DNA of 64,000 nt from assembly GCF_034555375.1 (NCBI RefSeq), contig NZ_CP140706.1, positions 1,603,001 through 1,667,000 of the forward strand, written 5' to 3'. The notes beneath the pieces were generated by a model that was not told the DNA's origin, searched no databases, and saw only the letters and a list, made by a program, of their open reading frames with translations. Shown piece by piece: positions 35,841 to 43,437 of the stretch. The DNA comes from Pseudomonas sp. B33.4 (GTDB lineage Bacteria > Pseudomonadota > Gammaproteobacteria > Pseudomonadales > Pseudomonadaceae). Numbering within the stretch: position 1 is the first letter of the stretch; each line of letters opens with the position of its first letter. Made by a program: the position numbers and the translations under genes.

Positions 35841-36557
35841 TCAATAGAACGCGCGCGCAGCCTTGAGGGTGACGAGGCCGTCGCACTGGCTGTTGTGCCC
35901 GGAATAAGCCGAGCAATCGCTGCCGCTGAGGCTGGAGTTGCTGTAGATCAGGTCGAGATCGACGCCCATGAACGGCCGGGACAGTTTCACCGACCAATCG
36001 GTAAAACTGCTGACATAACCGCCGTCCACGGCCACTGGCGTGTTCAGTTGGTGAGTGGTGTATTTCATGCTGACGCCGATGCCGAACGGTTGATTGCCGC
36101 CAAGGTCGGCAAACAAGGTGTTGTTCTGTTTGTCCGGGTCGTTGCTCAAGGCCACGCCGAAACGGCTGCCGAGCAGAGTCAGGCCGCCGAACAGTTCCTG
36201 ACTGTCGAGCGTGTCTACTTCGGGATAGCTGTAGTGGATCATGCCGACTTCATAGCCGAGGGTTTGATCGAAAGGTTGTTTGAAGCCGACGTAGGAATCG
36301 ATTTCGAGATTCTTTCCAGGTGTGATGCCCATGCTCGGCGCGTATTGGCCAACGTAGAGGCCACTGTCGTGGCTCAGGTCGAGGCCGCCGTGGAAGGAAC
36401 CGACCGCAGCCGGTTTGACCAGACCCTGGGCCATGCTGCGTGAAGGCGTGGTGCCGAGTTTGAGATCGAAATCGCCCAGTTCACGCTGGAAAATCTGCGC
36501 GTGCGCAGTCGTGCAAACCAGCAGGCCTACAAGTGATAAACAGGATGATTTGCGCAT
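35841..36557 (-). CDS. TorF-family outer-membrane protein (putative porin)
   Basis: A 238-residue exported protein with a signal peptide ending THAQ. The mature sequence alternates short beta strands of barrel type (GGLDLSHDSGLYVGQY, NLEIDSYVGF, YEVGMIHYSYP) and ends in an aromatic residue (ARAFY), fitting a 10-12 stranded barrel of the TorF/Gcw_chp group. Two cysteines near the C-terminus (GSDCSAYSGHNSQCDG) probably form an extracellular loop disulfide. Its substrate is unknown. Confidence 0.8.
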   Translation of the reverse strand: MRKSSCLSLVGLLVCTTAHAQIFQRELGDFDLKLGTTPSRSMAQGLVKPAAVGSFHGGLDLSHDSGLYVGQYAPSMGITPGKNLEIDSYVGFKQPFDQTLGYEVGMIHYSYPEVDTLDSQELFGGLTLLGSRFGVALSNDPDKQNNTLFADLGGNQPFGIGVSMKYTTHQLNTPVAVDGGYVSSFTDWSVKLSRPFMGVDLDLIYSNSSLSGSDCSAYSGHNSQCDGLVTLKAARAFY

Positions 36558-36711
36558 GCGTCACTCCATGAACAGCGAGCGCAGGGCGGCGGGCCTGCTG
36601 AAACGCTTGATCTAGACGCGTGCAAGGATACCGGCGAATGACCGGCATTGAGGGCCGTTCGTCGATTTACAAGAATTTTTGTTGAAAAAGGAGGGGGGTT
36701 GCGAGGTGCCA

Positions 36712-36746
36712 GTCCAGGCGCTTCGAAGCTCAAAGCGCCTCTGGAC
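36712..36746. terminator. Hairpin downstream of the 62-residue protein gene
   Basis: GTCCA-GGCGCTT pairs with AAGCGCC-TC-TGGAC, with a 2-base bulge and a 9-base loop. It lies 18 bases after the stop of the minus-strand small gene. The T-run is missing, so it is only a possible terminator. Confidence 0.45.
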
Positions 36747-36763
36747 GGGTGTAAAACCGGGTG

Positions 36764-36952
36764 TTACTTCTTGCCCAGGCTGATCTGCTTGGACGGGCCG
36801 AATGTCTGGCCACTGACGCCTTTGGCAATTTGCTGGATCTCGCCGCCAGACTTGAGGAACGCTGCGATCTGATCGTTGATCGATTCGCTGGTTTCAACGG
36901 CTGGAGCTGGCTTTGCTTTGCTGGTGGATGCTTTTACACGCATGGCGGCCAT
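36764..36952 (-). CDS. Small basic conserved protein of unknown function
   Basis: A 62-residue protein from an ATG at 36952 (a second ATG three codons later is also possible). The N-terminus is basic (MRVKASTSKAKPAP); the middle has one amphipathic helix (ESINDQIAAFLKSGGEIQQIAKG) and the C-terminus ends in SLGKK. AGG lies 5 bases upstream of the start, and a hairpin follows the stop. No family was recognised; codon use and isolated context suggest a real gene. Confidence 0.6.
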   Translation of the reverse strand: MAAMRVKASTSKAKPAPAVETSESINDQIAAFLKSGGEIQQIAKGVSGQTFGPSKQISLGKK

Positions 36953-37292
36953 TAACCTGTAGAAAAGTAACTCGGCCAGGCATCGTACAGGAATAACTTG
37001 ACAATTGCTTGGTAAATATCCCCCGGAATAACCCAGCGCTGTGCTGCATTATTCTCGATTGAATATTCGATATATCCGCCTAACCTGCTGTTTTAAATAA
37101 GAACATTTGCGCTTGGCGGTATTGAAATACTCAGCCGCGAGCGGTGCTGCCTGCCAGACGAGCGGCACCTCAACCCAGCCGCACACAAGGAAAATCAAGG
37201 CGTTGCGCAGAATTCCGACGCGTGCGGATCTGCCGCCCGACGGCCACGCCAAAAACGGGTAGAATGCCGCCCACGCAATGAGGGTTCTGGAA
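36953..37292. other. 340-base divergent intergenic region
   Basis: This is the gap between the small basic-protein gene and the CvfB-like gene. It has an AT-rich stretch at about 37050-37110, including the 8-base palindrome GAATATTC, likely part of a divergent promoter region. No gene or RNA structure is supported. Confidence 0.4.
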
Positions 37293-38129
37293 ATGGCTTT
37301 AGTCGGGCGTTACAACAGTTTGCAAGTGGTTAAACACACTAACTTCGGTTTATATCTGGACGGCGGTGCTGACGGCGAGATTCTTTTGCCTAATCGTTAT
37401 ATCCCGAAAGATATTCCGACCGAAGATGAAGATTGGCTCAACGTATTTGTTTATCTGGACAGCGAAGACAAACTTCTCGCTACCACGGAAAAACCGAAAG
37501 TTCAGGTCGGCGAATTTGCCAGTCTGAAAGTCGTTGAAGTCAACAGCATCGGTGTGTTCCTCGATTGGGGGCTGCCGAAGGATCTGTTGCTGCCGTATTC
37601 CGAAGAAAAGCGCCAGATGACCGCCGGCGAATACTGCGTGGTGCACGTCTACCTCGACAAGCACACCCGCCGCATCACCGCCACTGCGCGCCTGGATCGC
37701 TACCTCGACAAGACCCCGGCCAACTACAGCCAGGGCCAGGAAGTTGATCTGCTGGTTGCCGAAGCCACCGACATGGGCTTCAAGGCGATCATCAACAACA
37801 AGCACTGGGGTTTGATTCACAAGAACGAAATCTTCAAATTCATGCGCGCCGGCATGATCGAGAAGGGCTACATCAAGGAAGTCCGTGCCGACGGCAAGAT
37901 CGCCCTGAGCCTGCAACCGGTTGGCCAGGAAGCGGCGAGCAGTTTGAACTCGAAGATCCTCGCCAAGTTGCGCGACAACAGCGGCACGCTGCCGGTCAGC
38001 GACAAGAGCGATCCGGCGCTGATCAGCAGCCTGTTTGGCGTCAGTAAAGGCAACTTCAAGAAGGCCATCGGTGCGCTGTACAAGGAAGGCAAGATCGTCA
38101 TTCATGCTGATCGCATTGAACTAACCTGA
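37293..38129 (+). CDS. S1 RNA-binding domain protein (CvfB/YitL-like)
   Basis: A 278-residue cytoplasmic protein made of consecutive S1-like beta-barrel domains (about residues 3-60, 65-130 and 145-205) and a C-terminal winged helix (about 220-278, SLFGVSKGNFKKAIGALYKEGKI). This is the architecture of Staphylococcus CvfB, an RNA-binding regulator. The ATG at 37293 has GAGG nine bases upstream; the in-frame ATG at 37278 has no ribosome site. It probably modulates RNA stability or translation. A REP pair separates it from the next gene. Confidence 0.85.
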   Translation: MALVGRYNSLQVVKHTNFGLYLDGGADGEILLPNRYIPKDIPTEDEDWLNVFVYLDSEDKLLATTEKPKVQVGEFASLKVVEVNSIGVFLDWGLPKDLLLPYSEEKRQMTAGEYCVVHVYLDKHTRRITATARLDRYLDKTPANYSQGQEVDLLVAEATDMGFKAIINNKHWGLIHKNEIFKFMRAGMIEKGYIKEVRADGKIALSLQPVGQEAASSLNSKILAKLRDNSGTLPVSDKSDPALISSLFGVSKGNFKKAIGALYKEGKIVIHADRIELT

Positions 38130-38144
38130 GACACCGCTGGCCCC

Positions 38145-38220
38145 ATGTAGGAGCTGCCGCAGTCTGCGATCTTTTGACTTTGAAGATCAACAGATCGCAG
38201 CCTGCGGCAGTTCCTACATG
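38145..38220. repeat. REP inverted pair
   Basis: ATGTAGGAGCTGCCGCAGTC and its inverted partner (GCCTGCGGCAGTTCCTACAT), located between the CvfB-like gene and the DUF2177 gene and ending only 12 bases before the latter's start codon. Confidence 0.85.
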
Positions 38221-38232
38221 AGGGCGGGTGTG

Positions 38233-38634
38233 ATGAAGAAGTCTCTGGTTGCCTATGTTGCGACGCTGATTGCGTTTCTGCTGCTCGACGGCATCTGGCT
38301 CGGCCTGTTGATGGCGCCGACCTATCGTGAGCTACTCGGTCCGCTGATGCTCGAAAAACCGCTGCTGGTTCCGGCAGCGGTTTTTTATTGCCTGTATGTT
38401 TTTGGCTGTGTGGTGTTTGTGGTGACGCCGGCCGTGACATGGCAATGGGCGGCGAAGCGGGGCGCGTTGTTAGGGCTGATAGCTTACGGCACCTATGATC
38501 TGACCAATTGGGCAACATTGCGCGGCTGGTCGGTGCAGGTGACGCTGATGGATTGGGCGTGGGGGACGTTTGCTACTGCTGTGGCTTGTAGCGTTGGGTT
38601 TTTGCTGGCTAAACGACTGAATTCAGATCCATGA
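38233..38634 (+). CDS. DUF2177 family membrane protein
   Basis: A 133-residue inner-membrane protein with four predicted helices (about 7-27, 47-70, 78-97 and 105-128). The family-typical pattern includes LLDGIWLGL at the N-terminus and GLIAYGTYDLTNWATLRGW in the middle. I chose the ATG at 38233 over an in-frame start at 38218 inside the REP. Function is unknown; relatives are often near lipid or isoprenoid genes, but not here. Confidence 0.82.
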   Translation: MKKSLVAYVATLIAFLLLDGIWLGLLMAPTYRELLGPLMLEKPLLVPAAVFYCLYVFGCVVFVVTPAVTWQWAAKRGALLGLIAYGTYDLTNWATLRGWSVQVTLMDWAWGTFATAVACSVGFLLAKRLNSDP

Positions 38635-38660
38635 GCAGGGTTGAGTGAACTGACGCCATC

Positions 38661-38748
38661 GCTGGCAAGCCAGGCTCCCACAGGGTTTTGTGTTGAACAA
38701 AGAATCAGTGAGCAACCCCGGTCCCTGTGGGAGCTGGCTTGCCAGCGA
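38661..38748. repeat. REP inverted pair (CGCTGGCAAGCCAGCTCCCACAG type)
   Basis: A fourth REP family: GCTGGCAAGCCAGGCTCCCA and inverted TGGGAGCTGGCTTGCCAGC, after the DUF2177 gene. Confidence 0.8.
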
Positions 38749-38902
38749 ATGGCGGCGCAGCCGACAGCCACTCACCGCTGACGCCACTGAAGAACTAAAT
38801 GTCTTTTCCAGACGGTTTTTTCCGCCCGACTGATTGATAATCCCCAGCATTGTTTTTGACCATTGGATGGCCTGCCATGTTGTGCGTGTTCGAGGTGTTG
38901 CG

Positions 38903-39835
38903 GTGAGTGTCGAGCGGCGTAATGCCGACAGTTTTGCTCTGCAAGTGATGATCGGCCTGTGCCTGATCTGGGGCGTGCAGCAGGTGATGATCAAATGGGC
39001 GGCGCCGGACATTGCGCCAGTGATGCAGGCGGCGGCGCGCTCGGGGATTTCCGCGCTGCTGGTCGGTTTGCTGATCTGCTGGAAGGGCGGCTGGGATCAG
39101 GTCGGCATTACCTGGCGCGGTGGATTGCTGGCCGGTGCCTTGTTCGGTCTGGAGTTCTTCTTCATCGCCGAAGGCTTGCAACTGACCACCGCCGCGCACA
39201 TGTCGGTGTTCCTCTATACCGCGCCGATTTTCACCGCGCTGGGCGTGCATTTCCTGTTGGCCAGTGAGCGCCTGCGACCGCTGCAATGGCTGGGCATTCT
39301 GCTTGCGTTTATCGGCATCGCGATTGCTTTCGCCGGCGGCGTGTCATGGGACAATCTTGACCGGCGCATGCTGCTGGGCGATGCCTTCGGTGTACTGGCC
39401 GGGGCCTGCTGGGGCGCGACCACAGTGGTAGTGCGCGCCTCGCGGCTGTCGGAAGCACCGGTGACACTGACTCTGTTCTATCAGTTGATCGTCGGCTTCC
39501 TCGGCCTGCTGCTGATTGCGCTGTTCAGCGGCCAGATCACTCACGTCAGTCTGACTCCCGTAGCGGTGGCCAGCGTGTTGTTTCAGGGCCTGGTGGTGTC
39601 GTTCTTCAGCTACCTGATCTGGTTCTGGTTGCTGCGCCGTTATCTGGCGGCCAACCTGGCGGTGTTTTCGTTCATGACGCCGTTGTTCGGCGTGACCTTC
39701 GGCGTGATTCTGTTGGGCGAACAGCTGAGCGTGAACTTCGTTATCGGCGCGGTGCTGGTGTTGCTCGGCATCACCTTTGTCAGCGCCGAGCAGTGGCTGC
39801 GTCGGCGTTTGCGCAAAGCGCTCGGCCAGCGCTAG
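38903..39835 (+). CDS. EamA/DMT-family transporter
   Basis: A 310-residue inner-membrane protein with ten predicted helices in two EamA repeats. The GTG at 38903 (GAGG seven bases upstream) starts the frame just before the first helix (LQVMIGLCLIWGVQQVMIKW); earlier in-frame codons from 38834 are not supported. It probably exports metabolites or drugs. Its 3' end overlaps the 3' end of the convergent MFS gene by 56 bases, which is uncommon in this otherwise loosely spaced region. Confidence 0.85.
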   Translation: MSVERRNADSFALQVMIGLCLIWGVQQVMIKWAAPDIAPVMQAAARSGISALLVGLLICWKGGWDQVGITWRGGLLAGALFGLEFFFIAEGLQLTTAAHMSVFLYTAPIFTALGVHFLLASERLRPLQWLGILLAFIGIAIAFAGGVSWDNLDRRMLLGDAFGVLAGACWGATTVVVRASRLSEAPVTLTLFYQLIVGFLGLLLIALFSGQITHVSLTPVAVASVLFQGLVVSFFSYLIWFWLLRRYLAANLAVFSFMTPLFGVTFGVILLGEQLSVNFVIGAVLVLLGITFVSAEQWLRRRLRKALGQR

Positions 39836-40961
39836 CCGATTGCATCGCCAGACCGCCGGCCATCAGCAAGCCGCTGCCGGCGATCACCAATGCCGGCTGC
39901 AAACCGCCGCTGAAATGACTGCTCAGCGCCGCCAGCAATGGGCCGCTGAGTTGGCCGAGCGCAAAGCACGCGGTAAGCATGCCGGCGTTGCGCTGGGTGG
40001 CGTGCGGTACCAGTTCCCGCGAGCGTTGCATGACCAGTTGCATACACGCCAGGAACGGAGTGCCGCAAAGGATCACACCCAGCGCCAGGCCGAGGCCGCT
40101 GCCCAGCAGACAGGCAAACACGCCGGCCGCTTGCAGCCACAGCGTCGCCATCAACCAGTGACGGGTGGTTGCGGGATCGTGACGCCGCAGGCTCACCAGC
40201 AATACGCCAAGCGCCGCAGCCAGACCAAAACAAGGCCAGAACAGATCCGCCTGCCATTGCCCGTGAAACTGCGCGTTGGCCATTTGCGAGAGGAAGGTCG
40301 CCGGAATGATGTAGCCGACGCCGTACAACGCATAAATCACCGCCAGCCGCGCAATGCCCCGATTCGACAGACTGACCGGCGCGGCAACCACCTTCGCCGT
40401 TGCGACGGGCGTTGGCAGCAATCGCCAGACGCTCAGCAGCATGACCAATGCGGCCGCCGCATAAATCAACCACAACGTCGCGGACGTCTGGTTCAGCAGA
40501 TGTGAGACCAGTGCCAGCAACCCCGTCAGAAAAATCCCCAACCCCGGTCCGGCAAACACCAGTGCGCCCAATCCCGGACGACCTGCTGCCGCCGCCAACG
40601 GTTGACTCAACGAAGTGATCATCACCAGCACCCAGGCACTCGCTATCCCGGTACCGAAGCGCAGCACCAGATGCGACCAGAAACCATTGGCCCAAAACGA
40701 CGCCAGGGTCAGCAGCACGCACAACCACAGACCGCCATGCAGGCGCCGCTGAACTTGCTGCGGGCGATGGGCGAACATCGCGTCCACCGCGCCGAGCAGG
40801 TAGCCGAGGTAGTTGGCCGCCGCAATCAGACCGGCGGCCGTCAGGTCGAACTGACCTTCGCTGAGCAGGTGCGGCATTTGCGGGGTGAGGGCGAAACGGC
40901 CGATACCCATGGCCATCATCAGGGCAACAAAACAAGCGGATAAGCGAATCAGCGGCGACAT
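39780..40961 (-). CDS. MFS transporter, YbfB/YjiJ family
   Basis: A 393-residue major-facilitator protein with twelve predicted helices. The N-terminal MMAMGIGRFALTPQMPHLL stretch is diagnostic of the YbfB/YjiJ group. The start is the ATG at 40961. It is divergent from a LysR gene 105 bases away, which suggests regulation by that protein. The substrate is unknown; it is presumably an efflux carrier. Confidence 0.86.
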   Translation of the reverse strand: MSPLIRLSACFVALMMAMGIGRFALTPQMPHLLSEGQFDLTAAGLIAAANYLGYLLGAVDAMFAHRPQQVQRRLHGGLWLCVLLTLASFWANGFWSHLVLRFGTGIASAWVLVMITSLSQPLAAAAGRPGLGALVFAGPGLGIFLTGLLALVSHLLNQTSATLWLIYAAAALVMLLSVWRLLPTPVATAKVVAAPVSLSNRGIARLAVIYALYGVGYIIPATFLSQMANAQFHGQWQADLFWPCFGLAAALGVLLVSLRRHDPATTRHWLMATLWLQAAGVFACLLGSGLGLALGVILCGTPFLACMQLVMQRSRELVPHATQRNAGMLTACFALGQLSGPLLAALSSHFSGGLQPALVIAGSGLLMAGGLAMQSASAGRALCANADAATARR

Positions 40962-41007
40962 GGTCGGGATTCCTTTGAAGGATCAATGACCGTCAGGCTA
41001 GGACTGA

Positions 41008-41034
41008 TTGACTTTCTTTAAAATTGAATAATAG
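41008..41034 (+). promoter_or_regulatory. Possible promoter of the LysR gene
   Basis: TTGACT and TAATAG are spaced 15 bases apart in an AT-rich 105-base divergent region, 32 bases before the GTG start. The spacing is shorter than the 17-base optimum, so this is tentative. Confidence 0.3.
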
Positions 41035-41065
41035 TGAGCAACTTGTTCTGTTATGGAGAAAGCTT

Positions 41066-41959
41066 GTGGAGTTCAGCCAACTGCGGATCTTTCAGGCTGT
41101 GGCCGAGGAGGGTTCGATTACCCGCGCCGCCGAACGTTTGCACCGAGTGCCGTCGAATCTGTCGACGCGGCTCAAACAGCTGGAAGAGCAACTCGGTGTC
41201 GAACTTTTCGTCCGTGAGCGTCAGCGTTTGCAGCTTTCGCCTGCGGGAAAAGTCCTGCTGGACTACACCGGCAAGTTGTTTGCGTTACGCGATCAGGCCA
41301 GTGCGGCGGTGATGGGCGGGCAGCCGGCGGGGGATTTTGTCCTCGGCACCATGTACAGCACGGCAGCGATTCATCTGCCGGCCTTGCTCGCGCGCTATCA
41401 CAAGCAATACCCGGCGGTGAATCTGCAGGTCCAGTCGGCGCCGAGTGCCGAGTTGCTGGAAGGTTTGCTCACCGGACGGCTCGATGCGGCGCTGGTGGAC
41501 GGTCCGCTGGAGCTGGCCGGACTGGACGGTGTGCCGTTGTGTGAAGAGCGATTGGTGTTGATCAGCGAACCTGATCATCCGCCAGTGCATAGCGCCCGGG
41601 ACGTTGAAGGGCGGTCGGTGTTCACCTTTCGTCGCGGATGTTCGTATCGCATGCGCCTGGAGGCGTGGTTTTCGCACTATCACGCGACGATGGGCCGGGC
41701 GATGGAGATCGAATCCTATCAGGGCATGCTCGCCTGCGTGATTGCCGGCAGTGGCGTGGCGTTGATGTCGGAGTCGATGCTGGCCAGTCTGCCGGGGCGT
41801 GAAAGCGTAGCGGTGCACCCATTGGCCGAATCATTCGCGGGTGCGACAACATGGCTCATGTGGCGCAAGGGCATGGTCGGCGCCAACCTCAATGCCTGGA
41901 TTGAGGTGCAGCAGGCTGTCTATCCTGCGGCTCAGATCGAAACCCGGGAAACAGCCTGA
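41066..41959 (+). CDS. LysR-family transcriptional regulator
   Basis: A 297-residue LysR protein starting at the GTG at 41066 (GGAGAA upstream). The helix-turn-helix is at residues about 3-60 (EEGSITRAAERLHRVPSNLSTRLKQLE), followed by a periplasmic-binding-protein-like effector domain (about 90-290). It is divergent from the MFS transporter gene, which it most likely controls; the inducer is unknown. Confidence 0.88.
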   Translation: MEFSQLRIFQAVAEEGSITRAAERLHRVPSNLSTRLKQLEEQLGVELFVRERQRLQLSPAGKVLLDYTGKLFALRDQASAAVMGGQPAGDFVLGTMYSTAAIHLPALLARYHKQYPAVNLQVQSAPSAELLEGLLTGRLDAALVDGPLELAGLDGVPLCEERLVLISEPDHPPVHSARDVEGRSVFTFRRGCSYRMRLEAWFSHYHATMGRAMEIESYQGMLACVIAGSGVALMSESMLASLPGRESVAVHPLAESFAGATTWLMWRKGMVGANLNAWIEVQQAVYPAAQIETRETA

Positions 41960-42101
41960 ACCAATCTCGGCGAATTCTGTTCAATTCAGTAACAGATCAT
42001 TGCGGATTTGGCCGAGCATTGCGTGGGACTTCGGACTATTATCAGTGCGAAGCGGCCTCAGAATTCCGGCCGCTCAGCACCACCCTGAAGGGGGCATGAC
42101 G

Positions 42102-42230
42102 ATGAAAGAGAAAATTCAAAACTGGCTGCACGACTTGGGTGTTGCCCTTGGCTTGATCGAACCGCCTCTGCTGCCTGTACCGATCCGCACCGATGACGAG
42201 CAGCGCCGCCGTCAACAACGGCGCCGGTAA
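42102..42230 (+). CDS. Small protein, PA1414-like
   Basis: A 42-residue protein beginning MKEKIQNWLHDLGVALGL and ending in an Arg/Gln-rich tail. The second of two in-frame ATGs (42102) is spaced properly from AAGGGG; the first, at 42096, is too close to it. It resembles PA1414 of P. aeruginosa, a small ORF next to the same gbu-region genes and, as I recall, strongly expressed at low oxygen and associated with the small RNA SicX. I could not find an ANR-type box (TTGAT-N4-ATCAA) upstream. A short amphipathic helix is the only structural feature. Confidence 0.6.
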   Translation: MKEKIQNWLHDLGVALGLIEPPLLPVPIRTDDEQRRRQQRRR

Positions 42231-42257
42231 CGCCCCCGATCCGAGATCAAGGATTCA

Positions 42258-42332
42258 AGATCAAGAGATCGCAGTCTTCGGCAACTCCTACACGGATTAA
42301 TGTAGGAGCTGCCGAAGGCTGCGATCTTTTGC
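42258..42332. repeat. REP inverted pair
   Basis: GATCGCAGTCTTCGGCAACT and inverted AGCTGCCGAAGGCTGCGATC around a short loop, between the PA1414-like gene and the convergent acyl-carrier-like gene. Confidence 0.8.
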
Positions 42333-42334
42333 TT

Positions 42335-42583
42335 TTAATGACGGCCTATCTCAAGCAAAAACCGGCTCAAGTCATTCGCCGTCTTCGCGGTCTTGAGCAT
42401 GCGGTCTTCCTCGGCGGTGAACGCCGTCAGTCCGAATTCATCTTCCAGATGAAAGATCAGATCTTCTATATCGGCTTTCTCCAGCCCCAGTTGCACCAGG
42501 CTGGTGTTGTCGTTGAATTCTCGGGTTTCCAGCAGACGCCGGATGTATCGGTGCACGGCGGCACGCACGGCAGCTCTTCTCAT
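42335..42583 (-). CDS. Acyl-carrier-like protein lacking the phosphopantetheine serine
   Basis: An 82-residue helical protein whose core (LVQLGLEKADIEDLIFHLED, then EFGL) aligns with the helix-2 region of acyl carrier proteins (LGxDSLdxvELVMALEEEFG). At the position of the 4'-phosphopantetheine serine there is Lys36 (GLEKAD in place of the family's GxDSL), so it cannot carry an acyl group in the usual way. The ATG at 42583 was taken as the start; the longer frame to 42655 runs into the next gene. It may be a regulatory or structural carrier homologue. No fatty acid or polyketide genes are adjacent. Confidence 0.6.
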   Translation of the reverse strand: MRRAAVRAAVHRYIRRLLETREFNDNTSLVQLGLEKADIEDLIFHLEDEFGLTAFTAEEDRMLKTAKTANDLSRFLLEIGRH

Positions 42584-42626
42584 GGCAGATTTTTCTGATG
42601 GTTGTTCTGCTTGAGTGAAGCAGGCC

Positions 42627-43352
42627 TCAGGCGTGCTCGCGCAACCACTGGTCAATCATCGAACGCAAATGCTCCCCGGAAAAACTGCCGAAATGCCCGC
42701 CATGCACCGTGCGGATCGGCAACGCCTGCAAACGTCGCAGGCTGGCGGCGTAGTCCTCGAGATTCGAATGGTAGGCGTCTTCGATCAACGGTCCGTCGTA
42801 GATGATGTCGCCGCTGAACAATGTTTCAGTCGCCGCCTCGTACAGGCTGATCCCGCCCGGCGAATGTCCAGGCGTGTGCAGCACTTGCAGCGTGCGATTG
42901 CCCAGATCCAGCACATCACCGTCCTCGACAAACCCGGTGGCCGGCGCGGCTTTGACCCGGTATTCGGCGTAGCACAACGGGCAATCCGGGTGCGCTTCAA
43001 ACATGTCGTCGCCGACGAAGGCGCGGCTCAAGTCGTTTTCGCCATCCGGCGCAGCCAGAATGTCCGCTTCGGCTGGATGCACCAGCCGTTCAGCAAATTC
43101 GTGATGCCCGGCGATATGGTCGAAATGGCAATGACTGGCCACCGCCACCAACGGCCGTTCGGTTATCCACGGCAATTGCTCCCGCAAGCTCACCAGCCCT
43201 GAACCGCTATCGAGCAACAAGTCTTTGTCACGGCCCTGAACGTGCCAGAGGTTGCATCGGTAAAACGGCCGAATATACGGCTCGTGAATCAGCCGAATGC
43301 CGTCACTCAGGTGTTGTACTTCGAACCATTTATCGCGAGAAACAATCTTCAT
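42627..43352 (-). CDS. MBL-fold metallo-hydrolase
   Basis: A 241-residue metallo-beta-lactamase-fold hydrolase. The first metal motif H74-x-H76-x-D78-H79 (SHCHFDH) is intact; further ligands are visible in VLHTPGHSPGG and SGDIIYDGP, and the terminal His is in VHGGHFGSF. It probably binds two zinc or iron ions; the substrate (thioester, lactone or glutathione conjugate) is unknown. The ATG at 43352 with AGGAAA upstream is preferred over a GTG two codons earlier. A terminator separates it from the upstream transporter gene. Confidence 0.85.
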   Translation of the reverse strand: MKIVSRDKWFEVQHLSDGIRLIHEPYIRPFYRCNLWHVQGRDKDLLLDSGSGLVSLREQLPWITERPLVAVASHCHFDHIAGHHEFAERLVHPAEADILAAPDGENDLSRAFVGDDMFEAHPDCPLCYAEYRVKAAPATGFVEDGDVLDLGNRTLQVLHTPGHSPGGISLYEAATETLFSGDIIYDGPLIEDAYHSNLEDYAASLRRLQALPIRTVHGGHFGSFSGEHLRSMIDQWLREHA

Positions 43353-43371
43353 CAGCACTTTCCTTCAGACG

Positions 43372-43405
43372 AAAAAAACGGGTGTGGCAACCGACGCCAC
43401 ACCCG
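43372..43405 (-). terminator. Rho-independent terminator after the sodium:solute symporter gene
   Basis: On the minus strand, CGGGTGTGGC pairs perfectly with GCCACACCCG around a 7-base loop and is followed by seven T, 33 bases after the symporter stop. Confidence 0.93.
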
Positions 43406-43437
43406 TCGAAGAAAGCATCAAGTCGTTACATCAAAGC

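Noticed and set aside
42000..42096. ANR/FNR box upstream of the PA1414-like gene
   Set aside because: No TTGAT-N4-ATCAA-like sequence is present in the gap.
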